A DNA stretch of 64,000 nucleotides, taken from NCBI RefSeq assembly GCF_014200435.1, contig NZ_JACHBR010000001.1, positions 3,999,501-4,063,500 on the forward strand, in the 5' to 3' direction. The notes beneath the pieces are model-generated. The model did not search any database and had not been told where the DNA came from. It saw only the letters and a program-made list of their open reading frames with translations. A program made the translations under genes and the position numbers. Source of the stretch: Sphaerisporangium krabiense. Lineage in GTDB: Bacteria; Actinomycetota; Actinomycetes; Streptosporangiales; Streptosporangiaceae. Positions 45,473-54,702 of this stretch are shown piece by piece; position 1 is the stretch's first letter; every line of letters starts with the position of its first letter.

Positions 45473-45487
45473 TTTAGGTTGACCTAA
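45469..45487. promoter_or_regulatory. iron box 2 (DmdR/IdeR-type operator)
   Basis: CTAATTTAGGTTGACCTAA matches the consensus at about 14 of 19 positions and contains the perfect inverted repeat TTTAGGT-TG-ACCTAAA when one more A is included. It lies 22 bp before the lipoprotein start, so repressor binding would block transcription under iron-replete conditions. Confidence 0.8.
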
Positions 45488-45509
45488 ACATGACCGGAGG
45501 ATGACTGAG

Positions 45510-46514
45510 ATGCGAGTTCTGCGCGCCGTCGGCGTGGCCGCCGCGGTCCTCATCGGCCTCGCCGGATGCGGGGCCGGCGACGAGCCCACGGCCGCCGGAC
45601 CCGCCACGGAGAGCGGCGCCCCGGCGTCCGCCGCGGCCTTCCCCCGCACCGTCACGCACGCGATGGGCACGACCGAGATCCCGGCCGCCCCCAAGCGGGT
45701 GGTGGCGCTCGACCAGAGCTTCGTCGACGCCGTGGTGGCCCTGGACGCCGAGGTCGTCGGCTTCACGACCTATCGGTCCCTGAGCGAGAAGCTGCCCGAC
45801 TACCTGGGCGAGAACGCCCAGCGGTACGGCGCGAACGCCCAGGTCGTCGGCACGCTGGAGGCGCCCGGCCTGGAGAAGATCATCGCGCTGAAGCCCGACC
45901 TGATCGTCTCCGCCAAGGTCCGGCACGAGGCGCTGTACGACAAACTGTCCAAGATCGCCCCGACCGTCTTCAGCGAGACCACCGGCGCGCTGTGGAAGGA
46001 GAACCTCCGCCTCATGGGCACGGCCCTCGGCAAGGAGGACCTCGCCGAGCAGAGGATCGGCGGCTACGAGAAGCGCGCCCAGGGCATCGGCGCGGCGATC
46101 AAGGCGAAGAACTCCGGCACGATGCCGTCCGTCACGATCGCCCGCTTCGCCGGCGAGCCGACCGTCCGGCTGTACGTCGAGAACTCCTACTCCGGCATCG
46201 TCCTGAAGGACGTCGGCCTCCCCCGGCCGCAGGGCCAGCCCACGACCACCGACACCATCGCCGTGGACATCAGCGAGGAGCGCATCGCCGACCTGGACGC
46301 CGATCACATCTTCGTCGCGACCTATCCCGACGACAAGGGCGACGTGCGGAAGATCCAGCAGAAGTTCGAGGCCAACCCCCTCTGGGCGCGACTGAAGGGC
46401 GAGCGTCACGAGGTGGACGACCTCACCTGGATGACCGCGTGCGGCATCCTCGGCGCGGAGAAGATCCTCGACGACCTCGCCGGCACGTTCGGCGTGCCCG
46501 CCACCGGCGCCTGA
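45510..46514 (+). CDS. iron-siderophore ABC transporter substrate-binding lipoprotein
   Basis: A 334-residue periplasmic-binding-protein-like lipoprotein: signal peptide MRVLRAVGVAAAVLIG, lipobox LAGC with Cys20. The mature part has the class III fold with KRVVALDQSFVDAVVALD, a long connecting helix, and KPDLIVSAKVRHEALYDKLSKIAPTV. The ATG at 45510 is chosen: the earlier in-frame ATG abuts the Shine-Dalgarno GGAGG, which lies 9 nt from the chosen start. It delivers ferric siderophore to the divergent FecCD-ATPase system; two iron boxes precede it. Confidence 0.94.
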   Translation: MRVLRAVGVAAAVLIGLAGCGAGDEPTAAGPATESGAPASAAAFPRTVTHAMGTTEIPAAPKRVVALDQSFVDAVVALDAEVVGFTTYRSLSEKLPDYLGENAQRYGANAQVVGTLEAPGLEKIIALKPDLIVSAKVRHEALYDKLSKIAPTVFSETTGALWKENLRLMGTALGKEDLAEQRIGGYEKRAQGIGAAIKAKNSGTMPSVTIARFAGEPTVRLYVENSYSGIVLKDVGLPRPQGQPTTTDTIAVDISEERIADLDADHIFVATYPDDKGDVRKIQQKFEANPLWARLKGERHEVDDLTWMTACGILGAEKILDDLAGTFGVPATGA

Positions 46515-46525
46515 CCGGGTCGCGC

Positions 46526-47599
46526 TCACTCCCGCAGGAAGGCGCGCATCTCCTCCAGCGGAGGGGCGATGTCGATGCCGTGCCCGGCGAGCCAGGAGTC
46601 GTCCCCGTAGGTGCAGCGGTAGCGCTCGCCGCCGTCGCAGATCAGCGTGACCACGCTCCCGTGCTCGCCGTTCGCGCGCATCTCCTTGATGATCTCGACG
46701 GCGGCGGCGACGTTCGTGCCCGTGGACCCGCCGACGTCCCGCCCGGTGACCTCCCGCACCCAGCGCATGGCCGCGATCGAGGCGGCGTCCGGCACCTGGA
46801 CCATGCGGTCGATGACCGTGGGCAGGAAGGACGGCTCGACCCGCGGGCGGCCGATGCCCTCGATCCGCGACCCGCGGGCCGTCGTGCCCGTCTCGCCGTC
46901 GACCCAGGAGGGGTAGAACGCCGAGCCGTCGGGGTCCACGACGGCGAGGCGGGTGGCGTGGCGGCGGTAGCGGATGTACCTGCCGATCGTGGCGGAGGTG
47001 CCGCCGGTGCCGGCGCCGACCACGATCCAGGCGGGCTCGGGGTGCCGCTCCAGGGACATCTGCTGGTAGATGCTCTCGGCGATGTTGTTGTTGCCCCGCC
47101 AGTCGGTGGCGCGCTCGGCGTAGGTGAACTGGTCCATGAAGTGGCCGCCGGTGTCCTCGGCCAGGCGGTGCGACTCCTCGTAGATCGCCTTGGGGTCCTC
47201 GACGAGCCGGCACTTGCCGCCGTAGAACTCGATGAGCGCGATCTTCTCCGGCGAGGTGGACGCGGGCATGACCGCGACGAACGGCAGCCCGAGCATGCGG
47301 CAGAAGTAGGCCTCGCTGACGGCGGTGGAGCCGCTGGACGCCTCGATGACGGTCGTGGACGGGCCGATGTTGCCGTTCGCCAGGCCGTACAGGAACAGCG
47401 ATCTGGCCAGGCGGTGCTTGAGCGAGCCGGTGGGGTGGACGGACTCGTCCTTCAGGTACAGGTCGACGCCCCAGCGTGGGGGGAGGGGGAAGACGTGCAG
47501 GTGGGTGTCGCAGCTACGGTTGGCGTCGGCCTCGACCGTGCGGATCGCCTCGGCCACCCAGTCGCGCGTCGTACGGTCGTGCCGGTCCACGTACTTCAT
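46526..47599 (-). CDS. PLP-dependent cysteine synthase family protein (Cds1-like cysteine desulfhydrase candidate)
   Basis: A 357-residue fold-type II PLP enzyme. The Schiff-base Lys is Lys61 in [15 protein letters not shown] at 88-93 is the substrate loop, and [14 protein letters not shown] is the phosphate-binding glycine loop. Overall pattern ([26 protein letters not shown]) recalls mycobacterial Cds1, which releases sulphide from cysteine, more than CysK or CysM, but this is from memory of the family and not a search. It is convergent with the siderophore-binding protein gene and not part of a cys operon. Start ATG lacks a clear Shine-Dalgarno. Confidence 0.8.
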   Translation of the reverse strand: MKYVDRHDRTTRDWVAEAIRTVEADANRSCDTHLHVFPLPPRWGVDLYLKDESVHPTGSLKHRLARSLFLYGLANGNIGPSTTVIEASSGSTAVSEAYFCRMLGLPFVAVMPASTSPEKIALIEFYGGKCRLVEDPKAIYEESHRLAEDTGGHFMDQFTYAERATDWRGNNNIAESIYQQMSLERHPEPAWIVVGAGTGGTSATIGRYIRYRRHATRLAVVDPDGSAFYPSWVDGETGTTARGSRIEGIGRPRVEPSFLPTVIDRMVQVPDAASIAAMRWVREVTGRDVGGSTGTNVAAAVEIIKEMRANGEHGSVVTLICDGGERYRCTYGDDSWLAGHGIDIAPPLEEMRAFLRE

Positions 47600-47884
47600 G
47601 GCGTCACCGTACCCGCTACCGTATCTGTGTGAGCCTTACCACACTTTCTACCGTTTTGGGTGGAGTCTGTTACTATAATGAGACTTGTCCGGTACCGGGT
47701 GTGACGTCGCCACCTCGGGCCATACCGCTTGACGGGCCTCCCTGACCAGCAAAAACCCTTAACGTCACACTTATGGGTGAACCATGAGCATGTGATCGGC
47801 CGTCAGATGGAGTAAGCGGTTACCGAGCCTGCATGGGTTCAAGCCGGATGGGTAACGGGGGTCAGCAGGCATGAGGGGGATGAC
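47600..47884. other. intergenic leader upstream of the ECF sigma gene
   Basis: About 285 bp of lower GC than its surroundings. It contains a perfect TATAAT at 47674-47679 without a good -35, and a distal part with paired segments (GGTTACC near 47817-47824 with GGGTAAC near 47851-47857). No riboswitch family was recognised. No ORF is supported. Confidence 0.45.
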
Positions 47885-48478
47885 ATGATCTCGATGACCG
47901 AGCAGCAGCGTCGTGCGTGGTTCGAACGCGACGTCATGCCGGTGACCAGCCAGCTCTTCGCGTCGGCGATGCGCCTCACCCGCAACACGGCGGACGCCGA
48001 GGATCTCGTGCAGGAGACGGTGGCCAAGGCCTACACCTCCTACCACCAGTTCCGGCCCGGCACGAACCTGAAGGCGTGGCTGCACCGGATCCTGACGAAC
48101 AATTTCATCAACGACTACCGCAAGCAGCAGCGGTCGCCGAAGCTGTCCACGGCGGAGGACATCGAGGACTGGCAGCTCGCCGCCGCGGAGTCCCACATGT
48201 CCACGGGGCTGCGCTCGGCGGAGACCGAGGCCCTTGAGCAGCTTCCCGACAGCGTCGTGATGAACGCCTTGCGCGCCCTTCCGGAGGAGTTCCGCGTCGC
48301 GGTGTACCTCGCGGACGTGGAGGGCTTCGCGTACAAGGAGATCGCCGAGCGCATGGGCACGCCGATCGGCACGGTCATGTCGCGGCTGCACCGCGGCCGC
48401 CGCCAGCTCAGGACGATGCTGGAAGGCTACGCCCACGAAGAGGGCGCGGTGCGCACCCCGCAGTTCCAGGCCGCCTGA
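47885..48478 (+). CDS. ECF sigma factor, SigR/SigH-like (ECF12 type)
   Basis: A 197-residue sigma-70 family factor. Region 2 at about 20-90 contains [17 protein letters not shown] and [27 protein letters not shown], closely recalling SigR of Streptomyces and SigH of mycobacteria. Region 4 at about 130-185 has [41 protein letters not shown]. SigR-type factors drive the thiol-oxidative stress response and are held by the zinc anti-sigma factor RsrA, usually encoded next door. Here no anti-sigma gene adjoins; a terminator follows. GGGGG lies 5 nt before the ATG. Regulon and control are not deducible. Confidence 0.88.
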   Translation: MISMTEQQRRAWFERDVMPVTSQLFASAMRLTRNTADAEDLVQETVAKAYTSYHQFRPGTNLKAWLHRILTNNFINDYRKQQRSPKLSTAEDIEDWQLAAAESHMSTGLRSAETEALEQLPDSVVMNALRALPEEFRVAVYLADVEGFAYKEIAERMGTPIGTVMSRLHRGRRQLRTMLEGYAHEEGAVRTPQFQAA

Positions 48479-48508
48479 TTCCCGGCCGCCCTTTCCCGAG
48501 GCTCCGTC

Positions 48509-48537
48509 AAGGCCGGCACGGCGATCGTGCCGGCCTT
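48509..48537 (+). terminator. intrinsic terminator of the ECF sigma gene
   Basis: Arms AAGGCCGGCACG and CGTGCCGGCCTT form a perfect 12-bp stem with loop GCGAT, followed by CGTC. It lies 30 nt after the stop. Confidence 0.85.
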
Positions 48538-48562
48538 CGTCATGTCCGGGACGCGGCGGGCG

Positions 48563-49405
48563 TCACGCGGCGGTGGCGGCGATGAGGGCGATGGCGCCGA
48601 GGGCGAGGCCGATGCCCGACGCCTGGACGGCGTTGAGCCGCTCCTTCAGCACCCAGCGGGCCAGCACCAGCGTGCTGGCCGGGTACAGGGACACGAGCAC
48701 CGCCACCACGACGAGCAGCCCGCGCTGCGCCGCCAGCAGGTAGAGCACGTTGGCGGCCATGTCGAGCACGCCCGCGGTGACGATCGTGGGGAGCGAACCG
48801 CGCCCGGGGCGCAGCGTGCGCCCGGTGAGCAGGGCCAGCGCCCCGACCAGGGTGACCGAGGCGAGGCGCGCGCCGAACAGCGGCCACATGCCGGTGCCCT
48901 CGGGCACCTGCTTGAGCAGGACGAAGAACGCGCCGAAGCCCGCCCCCGCGGCCAGGGCCTGGACGACGGGCCCGAAGGCCATGCGCGCCCCGGCGGTGGT
49001 GGAGTCGCGGCCGACGAGGATCACCGCGCCGAGCGCGAGCGCCACCCCGCCGAGCGCGAGCGGCTCCGGCCGTTCGCCCATGGTGAGGCCGACGAGCACG
49101 GGAAGCGCCACGGACATGGTGGCGGTCGTGGGCGCGACCACCGACATCACGCCCCCGGCCAGCGCCCGGTAGAAGAAGATCAGCGCGAGGCCGCCGCAGA
49201 GCCCGGCGCCCATGCCCCAGGCCAGCCCGCCGAGGCTCGGCGCGCCCGGCAGGAGCGGGAGCAGCGGCAGCACGAAGAGCAGCCCGGCGATCTGGCTGAC
49301 CAGCACGACGGCGAGGACCCGGGAGCGTCTGGTGGCGAGCCCGCCGAAGAAGTCGGCCATGCCGTAGACGACGGCACAGATGGTCGCCAGCAGTACCGCC
49401 GCCAT
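48563..49405 (-). CDS. EamA/DMT family transporter
   Basis: A 280-residue, 10-helix drug/metabolite transporter with two EamA repeats: ATICAVVYGMADFFGGLATRR begins the first and GAGFGAFFVLLKQVPEGTGMW the second. The last helix ends in SGIGLALGAIALIAATAA. Substrates of this family range from amino acids to toxic metabolites and cannot be predicted. It is divergent from an XRE-cupin regulator; the 85-bp gap holds an inverted repeat TGCAC-N5-GTGCA. Regulation by that protein is inferred. Confidence 0.88.
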   Translation of the reverse strand: MAAVLLATICAVVYGMADFFGGLATRRSRVLAVVLVSQIAGLLFVLPLLPLLPGAPSLGGLAWGMGAGLCGGLALIFFYRALAGGVMSVVAPTTATMSVALPVLVGLTMGERPEPLALGGVALALGAVILVGRDSTTAGARMAFGPVVQALAAGAGFGAFFVLLKQVPEGTGMWPLFGARLASVTLVGALALLTGRTLRPGRGSLPTIVTAGVLDMAANVLYLLAAQRGLLVVVAVLVSLYPASTLVLARWVLKERLNAVQASGIGLALGAIALIAATAA

Positions 49406-49427
49406 CCCGGCTCACCCCCCAGTCCAA

Positions 49428-49442
49428 TGCACTCTTAGTGCA
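49428..49442. promoter_or_regulatory. inverted repeat operator between DMT transporter and XRE-cupin gene
   Basis: TGCACTCTTAGTGCA is a perfect 5+5 inverted repeat (arms TGCAC/GTGCA). A further TGCACT hexamer lies 4 nt before the XRE ATG, overlapping its promoter. Confidence 0.55.
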
Positions 49443-49478
49443 ATATATTAGGACTAATCTGGTGAACACAACGGACAC

Positions 49479-49484
49479 TACACT
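49479..49484 (+). promoter_or_regulatory. -10 element of leaderless XRE-cupin gene
   Basis: TACACT lies 6 nt before the ATG at 49491, and no Shine-Dalgarno is present. Confidence 0.6.
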
Positions 49485-49490
49485 GCACTC

Positions 49491-50084
49491 ATGCCGGATC
49501 CGGAAACCGTCACCGCCGCGATCGCCAGCAACGTCCGAGCCCAGCGCGCCCACCGCGGCCTGACGCTGGACGCCCTGGCGGCCCGCTCGGGGGTGAGCCG
49601 CGGCATGCTCGTGCAGATCGAGCAGTGCCGCACCAACCCCAGCGTCTCCACCCTCACGCGCATCGCCGACGCCCTCGGGGTCACGGTCGCGCGCCTCGTC
49701 GAGGTCTCCGACACCCCGGTGGTCCGGGTCGTGCACGCCAGCGACGTCGTCACCCTGTGGCGCAGCGACAAGGGCGGCTCCGCGCGCCTCCTCGTCGGCT
49801 CCGACGCGCCCGCGATCCTGGAGCTGTGGGACTGGACCCTCGCGCCGGGGGAGCACCACGACGGCGACGCGCACCCCGCGGGCACCCGTGAGATGCTCAC
49901 GGTCCTGGAGGGCGAGCTGACCCTGACGGTGTACGGCGGCGCGCACGTCGTCGGGAGGGACGAGGCCGTCCTGTTCAGCGCCGACCGGCCGCACCGCTAC
50001 GCCAACGAGACCGAGGGGACGCTGCGGTTCATCATGGTCGTCACCGAGCCCCGCCAGATCCCCGACCACGTGCCGGGCGAGTAG
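49491..50084 (+). CDS. XRE family regulator with C-terminal cupin domain
   Basis: A 197-residue two-domain regulator. The N-terminal Cro/CI helix-turn-helix is at about 10-65 (LTLDALAARSGVSRGMLVQIE, then NPSVSTLTRIADALGV). The C-terminal cupin barrel is at about 110-185 (WDWTLAPGEHHDGDAHPAGTREML, read in two parts, and GRDEAVLFSADRPHRYAN). Cupin His residues suggest metal or small-ligand sensing. Such proteins often control a neighbouring transporter, here the divergent DMT gene. The mRNA is probably leaderless. Confidence 0.9.
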   Translation: MPDPETVTAAIASNVRAQRAHRGLTLDALAARSGVSRGMLVQIEQCRTNPSVSTLTRIADALGVTVARLVEVSDTPVVRVVHASDVVTLWRSDKGGSARLLVGSDAPAILELWDWTLAPGEHHDGDAHPAGTREMLTVLEGELTLTVYGGAHVVGRDEAVLFSADRPHRYANETEGTLRFIMVVTEPRQIPDHVPGE

Positions 50085-50179
50085 GACCTCCCGCCCGTCC
50101 CCGTGCCGCGACCTTACGGACACATCACGTCTCGCTCACAACGGTGCGAGGGCATGTCCGATACGGGTACATCATCGGT

Positions 50180-50266
50180 GTGCAGGAGCTGAAGACTCAT
50201 CCCCTCGGCCGGCTCCGCGGCCGCGTCCCCGTCCCGCCGATGGTCGCCCGGGGGGTGGACGGGTGA
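50180..50266 (+). CDS. 28-residue ORF coupled to the following hypothetical gene
   Basis: GTG-initiated ORF of 28 residues, beginning MQELKTHPLGRL and rich in Arg, Pro and Val. Its TGA overlaps the GTG of the next ORF (GTGA). No Shine-Dalgarno is evident. It could be a leader peptide or an accidental frame; no family is recognised. Confidence 0.3.
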   Translation: MQELKTHPLGRLRGRVPVPPMVARGVDG

Positions 50267-50568
50267 CCGACCCTCGCGCGGCCATGGCCAAGCTGCGTGT
50301 CGAGCTCGCGGGGCTCGGAGTCGACGACGCGTACTCCGTGTGCGAGGAAGCCATGCTTTCTGTCTGGATTGGGCTGGTCGTCACGTACCGTGATGGCTTT
50401 TACCGTTGGCAGGAGGGTGTGGTGAAACGTCGCCATCTGGGTACGGATCCGGGTGGATGCGCCATTCGGGTGGCGCGTCGTTACGCGGAGTTGCGGGCCG
50501 ACGTCCCTTCCTGGTGGGAAGAGCTCGCCAAGACTTTGCGGGGGGAAACGGCAGAAAAGTACCCGTAA
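50263..50568 (+). CDS. small hypothetical protein
   Basis: A 101-residue soluble protein of unknown function, rich in aromatic residues: AKLRVELAGLGVDDAYSVCEEAM near the N-terminus, YRDGFYRWQEGVV in the middle and VARRYAELRADVPSWWEELAKTL at the C-terminus. Composition resembles small regulatory or adaptor proteins, but no fold is assigned. The GTG overlaps the stop of a 28-residue ORF. It ends 29 bp before a deacetylase lipoprotein gene on the same strand. Third-position GC and a non-random composition support it as coding. Confidence 0.55.
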   Translation: MTDPRAAMAKLRVELAGLGVDDAYSVCEEAMLSVWIGLVVTYRDGFYRWQEGVVKRRHLGTDPGGCAIRVARRYAELRADVPSWWEELAKTLRGETAEKYP

Positions 50569-50597
50569 CCCCTGCCGCTGTCCGGGGGGAGCTTACG

Positions 50598-51491
50598 GTG
50601 GCTGGATTTCGCGCGGGGATATTGGTCTCGCTCCTTCCGCTCTCGCTCTCCCTCGCGACGGCGCTCGTCCTGTCAGGGTGCGGCGAGGTGGCCGCCCCGA
50701 TCCGGAGGAACCAGAGAGATGACGTCGCCCCCGTCCGCACCTCACCCCCCGTCCGCCCGGCGGCGGACCCGGCCCTGCTGGCCTTCCGCGTGATCGCCCA
50801 GCAGCCCGGCTGGCCGGGATCCCGGCCCGTCGTCGCGCCGCAACGCCGCTCCATCCCCTGCGAGCGGGTCAAGTGCGTGGCGCTGACCTTCGACGACGGC
50901 CCCTTCGACTACACCGGCAGGCTGCTCGACATGCTCGCCGAGCACCACGCCAAGGCCACGTTCTTCGTGGTCGGCCAGATGGTCAACCCGTTCACCCAGG
51001 TCTACCTGCGCCGCATGGTCTCCGAGGGGCACGAGCTCGGCAACCACTCCTGGGACCATCCCTCGCTGCCCTCGCTGTCCTCCGAGGCCCTGCTCACCCA
51101 GCTCGAACGCACCCAGGACGCGGTCAGGAACGCCACCGGCGTGACCATGCGCCTCATGCGCCCGCCCTACGGGGCCACCGACGGCAAGGTCGCCGACGCC
51201 ACCCGGCGCGCCGACCTCGCCCAGATCCTGTGGGACGTCGACACCCTCGACTGGCGCGACAAGGACAGCGGGGTCGTCGCCCGGCGCGCCGCGGACGCCA
51301 AGGCCGGCTCGGTGGTGCTGATGCACGACATCCACAAGACCACGGTCGACGCCGTGCCCAACCTGCTGCGCGACCTCGCGGCCAAGGGGTACACGTTCGT
51401 GACGGTCTCGGAGCTGTACGGCGACAAGAAGCTCGCCGCGGGCGGGAAGTACGCGGGCGAGGCCGGCGAGCAGGAGAAGAAGCGGCCCTGA
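50598..51491 (+). CDS. polysaccharide deacetylase lipoprotein (NodB / CE4 family)
   Basis: A 297-residue exported enzyme. A hydrophobic signal with lipobox VLSGC puts lipidated Cys28 at the membrane surface. The NodB domain covers about 92-285: motif 1 TFDDGP with Asp99 (base) and Asp100 (metal), motif 2 HSWDH with metal ligands His150 and His154, motif 3 RPPYG at 188-192, motif 4 around WDVDTLDW, and LMHDIH with His243. All catalytic residues are intact, so it probably deacetylates peptidoglycan GlcNAc or MurNAc, or another N-acetylated glycan. GGGGGAG precedes the GTG. Convergent with typA. Confidence 0.92.
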   Translation: MAGFRAGILVSLLPLSLSLATALVLSGCGEVAAPIRRNQRDDVAPVRTSPPVRPAADPALLAFRVIAQQPGWPGSRPVVAPQRRSIPCERVKCVALTFDDGPFDYTGRLLDMLAEHHAKATFFVVGQMVNPFTQVYLRRMVSEGHELGNHSWDHPSLPSLSSEALLTQLERTQDAVRNATGVTMRLMRPPYGATDGKVADATRRADLAQILWDVDTLDWRDKDSGVVARRAADAKAGSVVLMHDIHKTTVDAVPNLLRDLAAKGYTFVTVSELYGDKKLAAGGKYAGEAGEQEKKRP

Positions 51492-51515
51492 CGCCGGCCA
51501 CGCCGCCGGAGAGGG

Positions 51516-53366
<1,851 letters not shown>

Positions 53367-53421
53367 GATGGAGTCTCGCTCTGGTTCGTGGGGGCCGACC
53401 GCGGACATCGCGGCCCATGCC

Positions 53422-53427
53422 ATTTTA
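53422..53427 (-). promoter_or_regulatory. -10 element of typA
   Basis: TAAAAT on the minus strand, 56 nt before the typA ATG, preceded by the perfect palindrome GGCGATCGCC. Confidence 0.5.
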
Positions 53428-53614
53428 GGCGATCGCCCTTACCGCCACGCGCGCCTCCGTGCAAAGTCGGACAATTCCCGCAGATTTCACCAAGACCGGA
53501 TCTCGCCGATGACCAGGCCGAATGCCGGTATCCGGACGTCCGGGAAGGCCGTGCCCCGGGTCAAGGAACCGAGCACGCTGGACTAACCCCTCCCCCCTCG
53601 GGAAGACAGCCAGC

Positions 53615-53893
53615 ATGGTGGACGAAGGACAGACGCGATTCGCCGCCACCGAACAGGTGATGCAGCCGCTGATCCCGTTCGTGTGCAGACGGCACCTCGG
53701 AGAACGCTGCCGTCTCGCCGTATGGGCGCTGGTGGTCGCCGCTTTCGCGGCCGGGTTCGTCATGCCGATGTCGGCCAAGGCGGACGACGAGACGGCCGCG
53801 CGGCCCCTCGCGGCCCGGTCGGCCGCCTGCGGCGGGCACGACGCGCATAAGCTCGTGACATGCCCCTCGCCGCGGCCTTCCCCGCGACCCTGA
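53615..53893 (+). CDS. possible small exported protein
   Basis: A 92-residue ORF with a basic stretch (FVCRRHLGERCR) followed by a hydrophobic helix (LAVWALVVAAFAAGFVMP) and an AKA-type cleavage site, as in a signal peptide with a long n-region. The remaining tail is low-complexity and ends SPRPSPRP inside the next gene. GGGAAGAC precedes the ATG at a poor distance. It could also be non-coding; the region 53367-53614 before it holds only the typA promoter. Confidence 0.35.
   Translation: MVDEGQTRFAATEQVMQPLIPFVCRRHLGERCRLAVWALVVAAFAAGFVMPMSAKADDETAARPLAARSAACGGHDAHKLVTCPSPRPSPRP
53848..53853 (+). promoter_or_regulatory. -10 element of leaderless hydrolase-ackA transcript
   Basis: TAAGCT lies 6 nt before the ATG at 53860; no Shine-Dalgarno is present. 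Confidence 0.55.
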
Positions 53894-54702
53894 TGACCAA
53901 GGACGGTGTGCGGATCGACGCGGCGCACACCCCCTCGCGCGGCGACGCCGGCCTCGGCATCGTCCTCGCGCACGGCTTCACCGGCTCATGGCGCGAGACC
54001 ACGACCCGGCGCATCGCCCACGTGCTCAGCGGCTACGGCGGCGTCGTCGCCTTCGACTTCCGCGGGCACGGCAGGTCGGGCGGCCTGTCCACGGTCGGCG
54101 ACGCCGAGGTCCTGGACGTCGCCGCCGCCGTCGCCCACGCCCGGTCCATCGGCTACACGCGCGTCGTGACCGTCGGGTTCTCGATGGGCGCCGCCGTGGC
54201 CGTCCGCCACGCCGCCCTGCACGGCGGGACGGACGGCGTCGTCGCGGTGAGCGGCCCCGCCCGCTGGTACTACCGGGGCACGCGGCCGATGCGGCAGGTC
54301 CACTGGGCCATCGAGAAGGCCCCCGGACGGATGGCCGCCCGGCTGGTCAAACGCACCCGCATCCGCTCCATCCCCTGGAACCCCGTGCCGCTCGCCCCGC
54401 ACGAGGCCGCCGGACGCGTCTCGCCGGCGCCCTTCCTGATCGTCCACGGCGACGCCGACACCTTCTTCCCCCTGGAACACGCCCACCAGCTCTACGAGGC
54501 CGCCCGCGAGCCCAAGGAACTGTGGATCGAGCCCGGGTACGGCCACGCCGAGTCCTCGGCGACGCCCGACCTGATCCGGCGCATCGGCCGCTGGATCTCC
54601 CACCTGCCCCGCCTCGCGGATCGCCCCCCATCCCCGGACCGCCGCGACGTTCCCGGCGCCGCCGAGGTCCCCGACGCCCCCGAGCGGACGGTGCCCGAGT
54701 GA
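53860..54702 (+). CDS. alpha/beta hydrolase
   Basis: A 280-residue alpha/beta-hydrolase-fold protein. The nucleophile is Ser108 in GFSMG, with oxyanion HGFTGSW at 38-44, the acid probably Asp in VHGDADTFFP and the base His in GYGHAES. The fold matches esterases and acyl-transfer enzymes; the substrate is unknown. The last 30 residues are a Pro-rich tail. The stop overlaps the ackA GTG (GTGA), so the two are translationally coupled. A leaderless start is indicated by TAAGCT 6 nt upstream. Confidence 0.88.
   Translation: MPLAAAFPATLMTKDGVRIDAAHTPSRGDAGLGIVLAHGFTGSWRETTTRRIAHVLSGYGGVVAFDFRGHGRSGGLSTVGDAEVLDVAAAVAHARSIGYTRVVTVGFSMGAAVAVRHAALHGGTDGVVAVSGPARWYYRGTRPMRQVHWAIEKAPGRMAARLVKRTRIRSIPWNPVPLAPHEAAGRVSPAPFLIVHGDADTFFPLEHAHQLYEAAREPKELWIEPGYGHAESSATPDLIRRIGRWISHLPRLADRPPSPDRRDVPGAAEVPDAPERTVPE

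Noticed and set aside
42413-47599. Siderophore biosynthetic cluster
   Set aside because: Only uptake genes are present; the neighbouring PLP enzyme resembles Cds1 more than the SbnA-type enzyme of siderophore pathways, and no NRPS or NIS synthetase is visible.
47761-47884. Riboswitch upstream of the ECF sigma gene
   Set aside because: Some paired segments occur, but the conserved cores of ydaO, cobalamin, TPP or SAM riboswitches were not recognised.
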